64,000 nucleotides of DNA from Clarkia xantiana subsp. parviflora (taxonomy: Eukaryota > Streptophyta > Magnoliopsida > Myrtales > Onagraceae). Within the stretch, counting starts at the first letter, position 1. Every line of letters starts with the position of its first letter. Below are positions 29,985-41,299 of this stretch, one piece after another. The translations under genes and the position numbers were made by a program. The notes under the pieces were generated by a model. It ran no database searches. It worked only from the letters and a program-made list of their open reading frames with translations, and had not been told where the DNA came from. Where the stretch lies: the NCBI GenBank assembly GCA_036873135.1, contig JAPTYO010000027.1, positions 701,195 to 765,194 of the forward strand, given 5' to 3'.

Positions 29985-30257
29985 ACCCACACCCATTTTT
30001 ATTTTCATAAAATACATCTTTTGTGTCAAATTCGACTCAGAGATATGTGTAACACTATTTCTTACACGATTTGTCCACGAACTTAACTCGTCTCATTATA
30101 CACGTGTCAGAATCCTGTTAAAGGTCGTGTCAGTTTTACACGAGTGTCGAAGGTCGTTTCAACTATCAGTTGAATCGTGCTAAATATCGTTGCAATTTGA
30201 CACGAGGAACCACCCCGTGTCAAAGTTCATGTTAATTGACCCTACTTTCTTGTAGTG
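29985..30257. repeat. Right terminus of the CACTA element, copy A
   Basis: GTGTCAAATTC, TACACGATTTG, CACGTGTCAG, GTCGTGTCAG, ACACGAGTGTC, TTTGACACGAGG and CCCGTGTCAAAG crowd the last 270 bp, ending CTACTTTCTTGTAGTG. The same motifs lie at the left end (12012-12260). GGA follows, matching the left flank. Confidence 0.8.
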
Positions 30258-31440
30258 GGATCCAATCAATTTGCAGAGGCTGCAATCGGCTTCAATCGAC
30301 TTAATTTCTCACAACATCAGAATTATTCACTCAATTTGTAGAGGATTCAACCGAATTTCTTCCCCATAGAACTCACGCTTCAGTTCAACCGGGTACAGTG
30401 AATTCAGCCCTAAATTGACATTTCTTTCATCTAATTCAATTTTCGTGATTGAGAAGCTGGTTTGGTCTGTAAGCATGCGATTGAATCGAAAATTTGATGG
30501 AGATATATAGGATTTTGTCTTTCGGTCGGGCCTTTTTCAGACACTGGACAGAGTCTCCATGGCGTCCCTCAATTTCATCAAGGTCTGGTTTTTCTAAATC
30601 TGTTAACATTGAATCGTTTATTTATCCACATTGTTTAGGGAATAAAAAAGAAGATGATTTCTCCATATTAATTTATTGTTTAGAGATTTATTCAATGTTT
30701 CTTCAATGAATTATTTATTTATTCTTTATTACTGATTTTAGATAAATCGGAATGGTTTTTTTTAATACTGATTTTTATGGAATATGTTTTGTAATCTGTC
30801 TTGTCATATTATTTGCTTGGCAGAAATTTTCACAGGCTTTGAATTCACATTTATGGAAGGGTAAATATTTAGCTATTTGAGTGCATAATTCAGATCTGTT
30901 TTTTAGTTGATCGTAAGAGTTTGAATAATTAGTATGATTTATCTGATTATATATATTGATTTCCATGGATTTATATGTATGTATCGGTACAAATTCATTG
31001 ATTTATTCACATTGTTTAGGAAATAAAAAATTAAACAAAAAATAAACTGATTTCTTAATATTATTTATTGTTTGTGAATTATCTATTTATTTATTCGCTA
31101 TTACTGATTTTAGATGAAGATTTGGTGCTTTTTTATTTTTTATTACCAATTTTGATTAACCGGATTTCTTTTTTATCAGTTTTTTACAGATGGTTTTAGA
31201 TCAATCAGCTATTATTTATTATTTATAGAATATATATATAAATTGATATAAAAAGATGGAAATTAATTATTTATAGAATATAGAATTGTATGAATAAAAT
31301 AATTGTGAGATGATAGATATTATAGTTACCACACTTGAGAATGTGGTTGTTGGAGAAATTTCAAACAGTTTCGGTATGTACATAATTGTATATAGATTTT
31401 GAAAGCTGGTCAAATTATGAGATTATCTATTAATAATTTA
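30258..31440. other. Flank with two in-frame exon-like pieces
   Basis: Mostly AT-rich. A possible coding start lies at 30559-30582 (MASLNFIK, ending AAG/GTCTGG). A second piece at 30824-30860 follows TTGGCAG, reads KFSQALNSHLWK and ends at GTAAAT. The two join in frame. The gene is not recognised. The pieces are repeated in copy B (53500-53523 and 53765-53801). Confidence 0.3.
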
Positions 31441-32222
31441 GGGTTAAGAACCTATGAAAGGTCTGAACTATCACCCATGTTAACGGGAGAGGTCTGAAAT
31501 TTAAAAAGTTAATAACAGAGGTCTGAAATTTCAGTTTTGTTGATAACAGCGGTCTCCGTTAGTTTTTTCCGTTAAAACTAACGGAAGTTGGTCACATGCT
31601 TGGCATGTGACCGGAAATAAAATAAATTTCCAAAAATGCCCTTCTATCAGGTGTGCCCCTCACATGCTTGGAGTGGAAAGACCAAAATGCCCTTGAAGCC
31701 ACCACGGTACTCCGGCGACCACCAATCGTACTCCAGCGATCACCACCGTACTCCGGCGACCACCACCAAGGCTCCGATTGGGCCCAAATCGGAGCCACCG
31801 GTCCCGATTGGGCTCCGATCGGAGCTTTTTTTGCTGAGGTAGTGGCCGGAGTTGGGTCGTCGGAGCCGAGGTGGTGGTCGTCGGAGTCGAGGTGGTTGTC
31901 GCTGGGGTCGGGTGGTGGTGGCCGGAGTCGGGTGGTGGTGGCCGGAGTTAGGTGGCGGTGGCCGGAGTTGGGTGGTTTTAATTTGACTTTAGGGGTAAAA
32001 TTGTCATTTCGCATTTCCTTAAATAATATATTAAATAAAACAAAATATTAAAGGGGCAAAAATATCATTTCGCACAATTCTGTTAAATTTAACCCTAAAA
32101 ATTGACGGAAAACCTCAAATCAACAAAATTGAAATTTCAGACCTCTGTTATTAACTTTTTAAATTTCAGACCTCTCCCGTTAACATGGGTGATAGTTCAG
32201 ACCTTACATAGGTTCTTAACCT
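31441..32222. mobile_element. Mutator-like long-TIR foldback, copy A
   Basis: Starts GGGTTAAGAACCTATGAAAG and ends in the reverse complement. The 9-bp duplication AATAATTTA lies at 31432-31440 and 32223-32231. The arms hold AGGTCTGAACTATCACCC and CGTTAGTTTTTTCCGTTAA. The core is rich in CCACCAC, CTCCGGCGACC and GGTGGTGGCCGGAGT. No gene. Confidence 0.9.
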
Positions 32223-33400
32223 AATAATTTAATATGTTGCTCTTGGCTTTATCTAGAGACAAGAGGCGGTTGAAAGTGGAGAATGTGATTGAGTGAGATA
32301 AATATAGATTTCAAAATAATATAGAACACTCGTTTGGTTTCTGGTTCATCCAGTCGAATCGGCCTGAATGCGGTCTGACCACTTTTTTAAATACAATAAA
32401 AAAGTAAAAAAGTGGTTGACCGGAAATAAAATAAATTTCCAAAAATGCCCTTCTATCAAGTGTGCCCCTCACATGCTTGGAGTGAAAAGACCAAAATGCC
32501 CTTGAAGCCACCACGGTACTCCGGCGACCACCAATCGTACTCCGGCGATCACCACCGTACTCCGGCAACCACCACCAAGGCTCCGATTGGGCCCAAATCG
32601 GAACCACCGGCCCCGATTGGGCTCCGATCGGATCCAAAAAGCTCTGACCGGAGCCAAAAAAGCTCTGATCGAAGCTTTGTGGCTCTGGTCAGAGCCACAG
32701 AGCTCCAGATCGGAGCTCTGTGGCTCCGGTCGGGGCCATAGAGCTCCAGATCGGAGCTTTGTGGCTCCGATCGGAGCTTTTTGGCTCCGATCGGAGTTTT
32801 TTGGCTCCGATCGGAGCTTTTTTGCTGAGGTGGTGGCCGGAGTTGGGTCGTCGGAGCCGAGATGGTGGTCGTCGGAGTCGAGGTGATGGTCGTCGGGGTC
32901 GGGTGGTGGTGGCCGTAGTCGGGCGGTGGTGGCCGGAGTTAGGTGGCGGTGGGGCGGAGTTGGGTGGTTTTAATTTGACTTTAGGGGTAAAATTGTCATT
33001 TCGCATTTCCTTAAATAAGATATTAAATAAAACAAAATATTAAAGGGGCAAAAATGTCATTTCACACAATTCTGTTAAATTTAACCCTAAAAATTGACCG
33101 AAAACCTCAAATCAACAAAATTGAAATTTCAGACCTCTGTTATTAACTTTTTAAATTTCAGACCTCTCCCGTTAACATGGGTGATAGTTCAGACCTTACA
33201 TAGGTTCTTAACCCAATAATTTAATATGTTGCTCTTGGCTTTATCTACAGACAAGAGGCGGTTGAAAGTGGAATGTGATTGAGTGAGATAAATAAAAATT
33301 TCAAAATAATATAGAACACTCGTTTGGTTTCTGGTTCATCCGGTCGAATCGGCCCGAATGCGGTCTGACCACTTTTTCAAATACAATAAAAAAGTAAAAA
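31608..33400 (+). repeat. Local tandem duplication in copy A, 809-bp spacing
   Basis: TGACCGGAAATAAAATAAAT occurs at 31608 and 32417. The second copy starts where satellite sequence (AGTGGTT) meets TGACC. TGAC is present at both joining points, so a 4-bp microhomology marks the junction. The second copy ends the foldback again at 33214, followed by AATAATTTA. It also has about 190 bp more core repeats (GCTCCGATCGGAGC type). Copy B has one unit only. Confidence 0.85.
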
Positions 33401-36400
33401 AATGGTTTTGACAAAAAAAATTAACTTGGCGGTTTTCTTGGTTTTAACAAACGGATGATATGTTTTTTTATTCTAAAATTTAAATGTTCTTTTTAAAAAT
33501 AAAATTAAGAAAATTTGTTTTTGAGAAAAAAAAATATTCTTGTTCGATTTCTGGTTCATCTGATCGAATCGGCCCGAATGCGGTTTAACCACTTGTTCAA
33601 ATACAATAAATAAAAAAGTGAAAAAGTGGTTTTGACAAAATATATATATATTTATATATCAGCGGTCTTCTTGGTTTTAACAAACAGGTGATATAATTTT
33701 TTTATTATAAAATTTAGTCTTTCTTTTTTAAACAAAATTAAGAAAATTTGGTTTTGACAAAAAAAAATTCTTCTCGTTCGATTTCTGGTTCATCCGGTCG
33801 AATCGGCCCGAATGCGATCTCACCACTTGTTCAAATACAATAAAGAAGTAAAAAAGTGGTTTTGACAAAAAAAAAAAATTATCTCGGCAGTCTTCTTGGT
33901 TTTAACAAACGGATGATATGTTTTTTTATTATAAAATTTAGACGATCTTTTAAAAAACAAAATTTAGAAAATTTGGTTTTGACAAAAAAAATTATTCTCG
34001 TTCGATTTCTGGTTCATCTGGTCGAATCAACCCAAATGCAGTCTGACCATTTGTTCAAACAATAAAAAAAGTAAAAAAGTGGTTTTGACGAAAAAAAAAA
34101 TCTTCGCTGTCTTATTGGTTTTAACAAAAGGATGATATGTTTTTTTTATTATAAAATTTAGATGTTCCTTTTAAAAATAAAATTAAGAAAAATTGGTTTT
34201 AACAAAAAAAAATTATTCTCGTTCGATTTCTGGTTCATCCGGTCGAATCGGCCCGAATGCAGTCTGATCACTTGTTCAAATACAATAAAAAAGTAAAAAA
34301 GTGGTCTGATAAAAAAAAAATATTGGCAGTCTTTTTGGTTTTAACAAACAGATGATATGTTTTTTTTATTATAAAATTTAGATGTTCTTTTTAAAAACAA
34401 AATTAGGAAAATTTGGTTTTGACAAAAAAATATTCTTCTAATTCGAATTCTGGTTCATCCGGTCGAATTGACCCGAATGCAGTCTGACCACTTATTCAAA
34501 TACAATAAAAAAGTAAAAATGTGGTTTTGAAAAAAAAATATCTCGATAGTCTTCTTGGTTTTAACAAACAGATGTTATGTTTTTTTATTATAAAATTTAG
34601 ATGTTCATTTTAAAAACAAAATTAAGAAAATTTAGTTTTGACAAACAAAGATTCTTCTCGTTCGATTTCTGTTTCATTCGGTCGAATCGGCCCGAATGCG
34701 GTCTGACCACTTATTCAAATACAATTAAAAAGTAAAAAATATGGTTTTAACAAAAAAAAAATATAGGCAATCTTCTTGGTTTTTAACAAACGGATGATAT
34801 GTTTTTTTTATTATAAAATTTAGATGTTCTTTTTAAAACCAAAATTAAGAAAATTTGGTTTTGACAAAAAAAATTCTTCTCGTTCGATTTCTGGTTCATC
34901 CAGTCGAATCGGCTCGAATGCAGCCTGACCACTTGTTCAAATACAATAAAAAAGTAAAAAAGTGGTTTTGACAAAAAAAAAAATCTTGGCAGTCGTCTTG
35001 GTTTTAACAAACGGATGATTTCTTTTTTTTATTATAAAATTTAGATGTTCTTTTTAAAAACAAAATTAAGAAAATTTGGTTTTGACAAAAAAATTTCTTC
35101 TCGTTCGATTTCTGGTTCATATGGTCGAATCGGCCCGAATGCAGTCTGATCACTTGTTCAAATACAATAAAAAAAGTAAAAAAGTTGTTTTGACAAAAAA
35201 AAAAAAAATCTCGGCCGTCTTCTTAATTTTAACAAACGGATGATATTTTTTTTATTATAAAATTTAGATGTTCTTTTTAAAAACAAAATTAAGAAAATTT
35301 TTTTTTGAAAAAAAAAATTCTTCTCGTTCGATTTCTGGTTCATCCGGTCGAATCGGCCCGAATGTGGGCTGACCAGTTGTTCAAATACAATAAAAAGGTA
35401 AAAAAGTGGTTTTGACAAAAAATATCTTGGAAGTCTTCTTGGTTTTAACAAACGGATGATATGTTTTTTTTTATTATAAAATTTAGATGTTCTTTTTAAA
35501 AACAAAATTAAGAAAATTTGGTTTTGACAAAAAAAATTCTTCTCGTTCGATTTCTGGTTCATCCGGTCAATCGGCCCGAATGCGGTCTGACCACTTGTTC
35601 GAATACAATAAAAAAAGTAAAAAAGTGGTTTTGACAAAAAAAAAATATCTTGCCATTATTCTTGGTTTAAACAGACGGATGATATGTTTTTTTTATTATA
35701 AAATTTAGATGTTCTTTTTAAAAACCAAATTAAGAAAATTTGGTTTTGACAAAAACAAAATTCTTATTGTTTGAATTCTGGTTCATCCGGTCGAATCAGC
35801 CTGAATGCGGTCTGACCACTTGTTCAAATACAATAAAAAGTAAAAATGTGGTTTTGACAAAAAAAAATCTCGATAGTGTTCTTGGTTTTAACAAATGGAT
35901 GATATGTTTTTTTTATTATAAAATTTAGATGTTCTTTTTAAAAAAAAAATTAAGACAATTTGGTTTTGACAAAAAATTTCTTCTCGTTCGATTTCTTGTT
36001 CATCCGGCCGAATCGACCCGAATGTAGTCTGACCACTTGTTCAAATACAATAAAAAGTAAAAATGTGGTTCATCCGGTCGAATCGGCCCGACTCCGGCCA
36101 AGATATAATTTTTTTTGTGAAAACCACTTTTTTACCTTTTTTTTGTATTTGAACAAGTGGTCAGACTGCATTCGGGCCGATTCGACTGGATGGACCAGAA
36201 ATCGAACGAGAAGAAATTTTTTTTTGTCAAAACGAAATTTTCTTAATTTTGTTTTTAAAAAGAACATCTAAATTTAATAATAAAAAAACATATCATCCGT
36301 TTGTTAAAACCAAGAATACTGCTAAGATATTTTTTTTTTGTCAAAATCACTTTTTTTTATTGTATTTGAACAAGTGGTCAGACCGCATTCTGGCCGATTC

Positions 36401-37594
36401 GACTGGATGAACCCGAAATCGAACGAGAAGAATTTGTTTTGTCAAAACCAATTTTTCTTATTTTTTTTTAAAAAGAACATCTAAATTTTATAATAAAAAA
36501 AACATATCATCCGTTTGTTAAAATCAAGAATACTGCCAAGATATTTTTTTTTTGTCAAAATCACTTTTTTATTGTATTTGAACAAATGGTCAGACTGCAT
36601 TCGGGCTGATTCGACCAGATGAACCAGAAATCGAACGAGAAGAATTTTTTTTGTCAAAACCAAATTTTCTTAATTTTCTTTTTAAAAAGAACATCTAAAT
36701 TTTATAATAAAAAAACATATCATCCATTTGTTAAAACCAAGAAGACTGCCGAGATTTTTTTTTTTTTTTTTTGTCAAAACCACTTTTTTTTTTTTGTATT
36801 TGAACAAGTGGTCATCGACCGGATGAACCAGAATTCGAACGAGAAGAATTTTGTTTTTGTCAAAACCAAAATTTCGTAATTTTGTTTTTAAAAAGAACAT
36901 CTAAATTTTATAATAAAAAAAAACATATCATCCGTTTGTTAAAACCAAGAAGAATTTCGAGATATTTTTTTTTCTCAAAACCACTTTTTTACCTTTTATA
37001 TTGTATTTGAACCAGTGGTCAGACCACATTCGGGCCGATTCGACCGAATGAACCAGAAATCGAACGAGAAGAATTTTTTTGTCAAAACCAAATTTTCTTA
37101 ATTTTGTTTTTAAAAAGAACATCTAAATTTTATAATAAAAAAAACATATCATCCGTTTGTTAAAACCAAGAAGACTTCCAAGATACTTTTTTTGTCAAAA
37201 CCACTTTTTTACTTTTTTATAGTATTTGAACAACTGGTCAGCCCACATTCGGGCCGATTCGACCGGATGAACCAGAAATCGAACGAGAAGAATTTTTTTT
37301 TTGTCAAAGCTAAATTTTCTTAATTAGTTTTTTAAAAAGAACATCCAAATTTTATAATAAAAAAACATATCATCCGTTTGTTAAAACTAAGAAGACAGTC
37401 GATATTTTTTTTTTCAAAACCACTTTTTTACTTTTTTATTGTACTTGAACAAATGGTCAAACCGCATTCGGGTCGATTCGACCGGATGAACCAGAAATCG
37501 AACGAGAAGAATTTTTTTTTCTCAAAACCAAATTTTCTTAATTTTGTTTTTTAAAAGAAAATCTAATTTTTATAATAAAAAAAAACATATCATC
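33310..37594. repeat. ~220-bp satellite array, copy A, with internal inversion
   Basis: Units of 219-224 bp are marked by GGTTCATCCGGTCGAATCGG, GACCACTTGTTCAAATACAA, TTTTGACAAAAAAAATTC and AACAAACGGATGATATG. About 13 units run forward to 36060. At about 36085 the orientation reverses (GCCCGACTCCGGCCAAGATA marks the joint) and about seven units run backward to 37594, where element 2 is inserted. No conserved coding; short ORFs come from AT-rich reading frames. Confidence 0.92.
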
Positions 37595-38150
37595 TGATGG
37601 ATAAATGTCCAATTCGGGTTCGTATTTACATTTCGGGCCTCGTAAACGTGTCGAAAATTACATCTCGGTTTAAAAACATCTCCTAACGGGTCAAAACGGT
37701 CCGGAAGTGCGTTACGCGCGTCCGGACCGTACCGCCTGATTGCAATGCAATCCGGAGGTCCGGATTGCATGTGCAACCCGGACGTCCGGATTGCGCGGCA
37801 ACCCGGACCTCGCCGAATCGCCCAATTTCGACGAGGTCCGGATTGCCTTACTGGTATCGCGCGATTACCGTATCCACGATTACCGTATCCGCGATTACCG
37901 TTACGCGTAGAGAAGTCAAGTTCGCACATTACCAACATGGATGACGGTTACCGCTTGTTTTCTTGAACCGTCGTCAAACCGCTTTAAAAACGGGTCCGGT
38001 CCCAAGGAAGCCTATAAATAGGAGGTCTTGGCCACCCATTTTGACACATTCTCTCATTTGCCCAACTTTGGTATTTTGAGCTCTGACTTCTCTCTAGAAA
38101 TTCTCTCTCTCTAGAAATTACCTTTTTGCCACTATAGTGACTTAAGCATC

Positions 38151-38192
38151 GGAGAGGGCTCCGCTAGCACCCCCCCCCCTCTCCGTGCTAGC
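38151..38192 (+). promoter_or_regulatory. Conserved LTR leader hairpin with C-rich loop
   Basis: GGAGAGGG is followed by GCTAGCA, a C-rich stretch ending CCCTCTCC, then TGCTAGC. Two pairings are possible: GCTAGCA with TGCTAGC, or GGAGAGGG with CCCTCTCC. The element 1 LTR and the LTR remnants have CCAGC(A)/(T)GCTGG in place of the first pair, so the stem is kept while its bases change. It lies about 135 bp after the TATA box and so would be in the RNA leader. Confidence 0.6.
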
Positions 38193-38283
38193 ATTGGTCC
38201 TTCGTGCAGGAACCGTTGCCCTGACGTCCGCATTTGCGCATAGTCCACCGCCTTCCGAGACTCAGACATTTCCTTGAGACACG

Positions 38284-38390
38284 ACCTTACCGAGTCACAA
38301 CCTTACCGAGTCACGACCTTACCGAGTCACAACCTTACCGAGTCACAACCTTACCGAATCACAACCTTACCGAGTCACAGCCGTACCGAC
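38284..38390 (+). repeat. 16-bp tandem repeat in the 5' LTR
   Basis: Six to seven units of AACCTTACCGAGTCAC with single-base variants. Repeated in the 3' LTR at about 46823-46930. It keeps a frame open upstream of the gag ORF, which makes the ORF appear to start inside the LTR. Confidence 0.85.
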
Positions 38391-38523
38391 ACACAGACCT
38401 CATACGGGAGCAAGTCCGAACACTCGTCAGTGGCCCAACCTCCTCCTGACGGAAGGGTTGCAAAAGCCCGCACAACTACGGGAACAGACGCGTCCCCACG
38501 ACCTTGTTCACCCGGACGCAACA

Positions 38524-38541
38524 TTGGCGCCATCTACGTGA
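38524..38541 (+). promoter_or_regulatory. Primer binding site of element 2
   Basis: TTGGCGCCATCTACGTGA follows the 5' LTR directly. TGGCGCC starts are usual in plant Ty3/gypsy elements (Tat/Athila and relatives) and match tRNAs ending GGCGCCA. This supports a Ty3/gypsy origin. Confidence 0.75.
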
Positions 38542-38573
38542 TTCGAACAACAAGCTACAGTACTGCAGAAATC

Positions 38574-40349
38574 ATGGCGAGTGATCACAGCCCTCCCGAA
38601 GAGGTGAAAAACCCAAGGAAAAGGCCTGGATGTCCAAAGAAATCCACGGCAAACAAAAGAACAGGAGGCCAAGCTCCAGCTGGGAGCCAGTCGGGACCCT
38701 CCCACATCCCAAGAGCTACTTCCGTAGCTTCGTCCATACTGACTGACAATGTGCCCAACGCACAGCACAGAGAGCCAAGGGACAAACATCACGCACCTCC
38801 ACCTGGTTTCGAGCTAGAAATGCACGAAGATGAATCCCAAGCAGAAATGCCGCAAGGCGAACAAAGAACGGGGGCAAACCTGATGCCCACCGTTACTCCA
38901 GCAATGATGGCGGCGCTGGAAGAGTTACTCGCATTCCGCGAGTCTCTAAAGAACCAAGGATATGCGGCTCAGCCACCTCCGTCCAACCAAAGAGCCTTCC
39001 AATACAAAGGTGTCAACCCGTCACCTCCTTTGCCTCCAACCAACGAACAAGTTGAGACGATAGGGACAAAGTCTCGAGTCACAAGTCATCAAGACACACT
39101 ACACCAAAAAGAGGCACGGAAACAACCCCCAAAGCAGAATCAAGCAAAACAGCCCCCAAGCAGTCAGCAAGGAAGAAACTGGCAGCCTCAGCCAAAACGA
39201 CCTTTTCAAGAAGGTTTCGAGAAGCCAAAAGAAGTAAACATCGCTGACTACATTCCTTTGAATGCCCCGCTATCTGTAATATTGAGAGAGATGAAAGATG
39301 CGAACATGTGGAAAAAGCTGAACAATTTCAGGAAAGTTACGCTGGGGAAAGACAAAGACAAGTGGTGTGAAAACCACGAGGTCTTCGGCCACGAAACAGA
39401 CCGCTGTGTCAGCCTACGTAATCGCATTAACAGCTTAATCCTCAAAGGCAAATTAAAGCAATTCATTGATCAAGGCGACAACCCTCTAAAGAAGACTCAA
39501 GCAGAGTCATCCAAAATACACAAGGAAGGTCCTTCCACAAGGACAAGCCAAGACAATGCTGACATCTGTCACAAGAAGGGACGGGAAAAACCTGTTAGTG
39601 ACGATGACGTCCCAATCACGGGATTGACAACAAGAACCTTGAAGGCAATAATTAAAAAGGAGATACACGTCTCCTGGAAAAAGAGACAACCGCAACAAAA
39701 GGGGCTATTCCAGTCAAATGCCCAAAGGATCAAAGAGTCCAATCTCGCCAAATGTGTTCCATTGAACACACCGTTATCTGTCCTCCTGAAGGAAATAAAA
39801 GAAACCAAGCTGTGGAAAAAACCCTCCAAATTCCACAAGGGACCATTGGGAGAAGATGAAAGCAAATGGTGTGAAAATCATGAAGTATACGGCCACGAAA
39901 CCGAAAGCTGTGTTGGACTAAGATTTCACATAAATAGTTTGATCTTAGAAGGAAAAATGAAGAAGTATATCGACCATGGCAATAAGCATCAAAGGAAGCC
40001 TCGTGTCAAGTCTTCAGAAAAAGGCAAGGGAAAAGAAAAGGCGGATGATAATCCACCTATCGCCAAACGCCAGAAAAACAACGTCACTTACGGAACCAAT
40101 TGGTACGATTTGTACAATCTTTGGAGTATGACTGCAGAAGAAGCAAACCTCAAACTCCCAGAAAACAAACCTCACCGCCCACTTGAGACAACGACTGCCT
40201 TCCTTGGCAAAGATGTTGAAGAACAACACAAGCAAAGTAAAACTTGGGGGCATGACATCAACTTTTGTCCATCCCCAAAAGGGGAGATTGAAGAACTCAA
40301 CACACTAGATGCATTGAGAAACTATGTGTCACGTGGCAGAATCAACTAG
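38574..40349 (+). CDS. Gag-like protein with duplicated zinc-knuckle module, 591 aa
   Basis: I chose the ATG at 38574 (MASDHSPPEEVKNPRKRPG), 50 bp after the LTR; the frame is open further upstream only through the LTR repeats. The N-terminal half is basic and Pro/Gln-rich. Two related modules follow. The first reads YIPLNAPLSVILREMKDANM, then KWCENHEVFGHETDRC and INSLILKGKLKQFID. The second reads CVPLNTPLSVLLKEIKETKL, then KWCENHEVYGHETESC and INSLILEGKMKKYID. WCxxHxxxGHxTxxC resembles the knuckle after the gag domain in plant Ty3/gypsy elements (Tat/Athila type), and the module is doubled here. The usual capsid core domain, protease and pol are absent. It may help package RNA of this element family. 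The ORF is intact, with no stop or frameshift. Confidence 0.75.
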   Translation: MASDHSPPEEVKNPRKRPGCPKKSTANKRTGGQAPAGSQSGPSHIPRATSVASSILTDNVPNAQHREPRDKHHAPPPGFELEMHEDESQAEMPQGEQRTGANLMPTVTPAMMAALEELLAFRESLKNQGYAAQPPPSNQRAFQYKGVNPSPPLPPTNEQVETIGTKSRVTSHQDTLHQKEARKQPPKQNQAKQPPSSQQGRNWQPQPKRPFQEGFEKPKEVNIADYIPLNAPLSVILREMKDANMWKKLNNFRKVTLGKDKDKWCENHEVFGHETDRCVSLRNRINSLILKGKLKQFIDQGDNPLKKTQAESSKIHKEGPSTRTSQDNADICHKKGREKPVSDDDVPITGLTTRTLKAIIKKEIHVSWKKRQPQQKGLFQSNAQRIKESNLAKCVPLNTPLSVLLKEIKETKLWKKPSKFHKGPLGEDESKWCENHEVYGHETESCVGLRFHINSLILEGKMKKYIDHGNKHQRKPRVKSSEKGKGKEKADDNPPIAKRQKNNVTYGTNWYDLYNLWSMTAEEANLKLPENKPHRPLETTTAFLGKDVEEQHKQSKTWGHDINFCPSPKGEIEELNTLDALRNYVSRGRIN

Positions 40350-41299
40350 CCAACAAATCACCTATGAGGACGTCAAACACATCACCAGTCCCTTTATCTT
40401 CCTTATCTCCTTTTTCGCATATCTATGTTCAATCTTTTAAAAGTTTAAGTACAACTCATGCTTATTAGCCTCAGTAATTTTCGAAAGAAGTGATCACTAG
40501 ACACTTTCTTGTAATCCGTTGTGCGAACTCTAAATATCTAATAAAGGTTAAATCTACTTTCGTAGGTACATTATTATGACGCATATTACCTTGGAATAAC
40601 GCCAAGTAACAACTACGCACATATTACTCGCGTCAACCACACAAAGTTCCAAGCATTTTATGCGCACAAGACTAAAAATCGCGTCGCAATAATAAACAAG
40701 GCGGGGCATTACACAAGGACAGATCATGCACTATTAGAAGTTGAAACAATATAAACAATCAGGAAACAGCGATACAACTGTCAAACGACTTGGGGGGCAC
40801 CAAACTGACAAGTGCTCAGGAATTCTACCTAACATATATACATGCCTATCATGATCTACACCTATCGTATCCGCACTCAGGGAAGTTTCCTACACAAACA
40901 AGGAATCCTTGTATCAGATTCCTTTACTTTAATTACTATATGCATAACTAAAAAGAAAATTTCATGATTTCATACTCTTGCAAACTTATAAAAATCGCGA
41001 TTATCTGACAAAAGTAAGTCTACTCGTAGGTACATGCTACACTACGATTACTACTCAGGAATTACACCAAGTAGTAACCTATGCACAAAAATCTACTTCA
41101 ACAATACAAGCTACACATTGTGTTCAAGGAGGGACTTATGATATACAACACCAACATATCTACAATCTACACCAACAAGGAGTTTATTTCTCCATTCATA
41201 ATACAGGCGTCTATCTCAAGAAGGTGCCGGCAATACAAAGCCATCAAGCTATGTGCACAATCAACTTATATACCGCAATGACAACCTGCGGATTTACTA

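Larger units (their letters stand above)
12012..30257. mobile_element. 18.2-kb CACTA element carrying gene fragments, heavily nested
   Basis: The left end CACTACAAAAAATTAGGG and the right end (reverse complement CACTACAAGAAAGTAGGG) align over about 28 bp with three mismatches. Both are flanked by GGA (12009-12011 and 30258-30260), the 3-bp duplication of CACTA elements. Subterminal regions (12030-12260 and 29990-30240) are full of GTGTCAA, ACACGA and CGTGTC motifs in both orientations. About two thirds of the span is later insertions: two Mutator foldbacks, a TRIM, a copia element, a Helitron and an LTR remnant. The remaining core, about 6 kb, includes a PDK1 exon and other exon-like pieces but no transposase, so it reads as a non-autonomous gene-capturing CACTA element. 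Copy B of the duplication holds the right end again (53198). Confidence 0.7.
37595..38523 (+). repeat. 5' LTR of element 2
   Basis: 929 bp, TGATGGATAAATGTCC to CGGACGCAACA. TATAAATA lies at 38013-38020. The leader with the C-rich hairpin is at 38151-38192, and 16-bp repeats at 38284-38390 (AACCTTACCGAGTCAC, six to seven units). It has about 46 bp around CCGGAGGTCCGGATTGC that the 3' LTR lacks. Confidence 0.95.

Noticed and set aside
2528..30257. Pairing of the CACTA left end at 2528 with the right end at 30257
   Set aside because: The first 28 bases of the right end agree better with 12012 (TTAGGGT-type) than with 2528 (CACTACAGGAATACC), and only 12012 has the matching GGA flank.
33856..37122. 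Many 60-160 codon ORFs with FYNKK and NQKSNEKNFF
   Set aside because: Chance frames in the ~220-bp satellite units; the same short ORF recurs in each unit with frame changes between units.
38151..38192. H-type pseudoknot in the LTR leader
   Set aside because: Only one base separates CCCTCTCC from the second stem strand, too short to cross an 8-bp helix; two alternative hairpins are more plausible.
38274..38573. Upstream extension of the gag ORF into the 5' LTR
   Set aside because: The extension consists of the 16-bp LTR repeat and crosses the LTR border and primer site; it would not be part of the mature protein, so I used the ATG at 38574.
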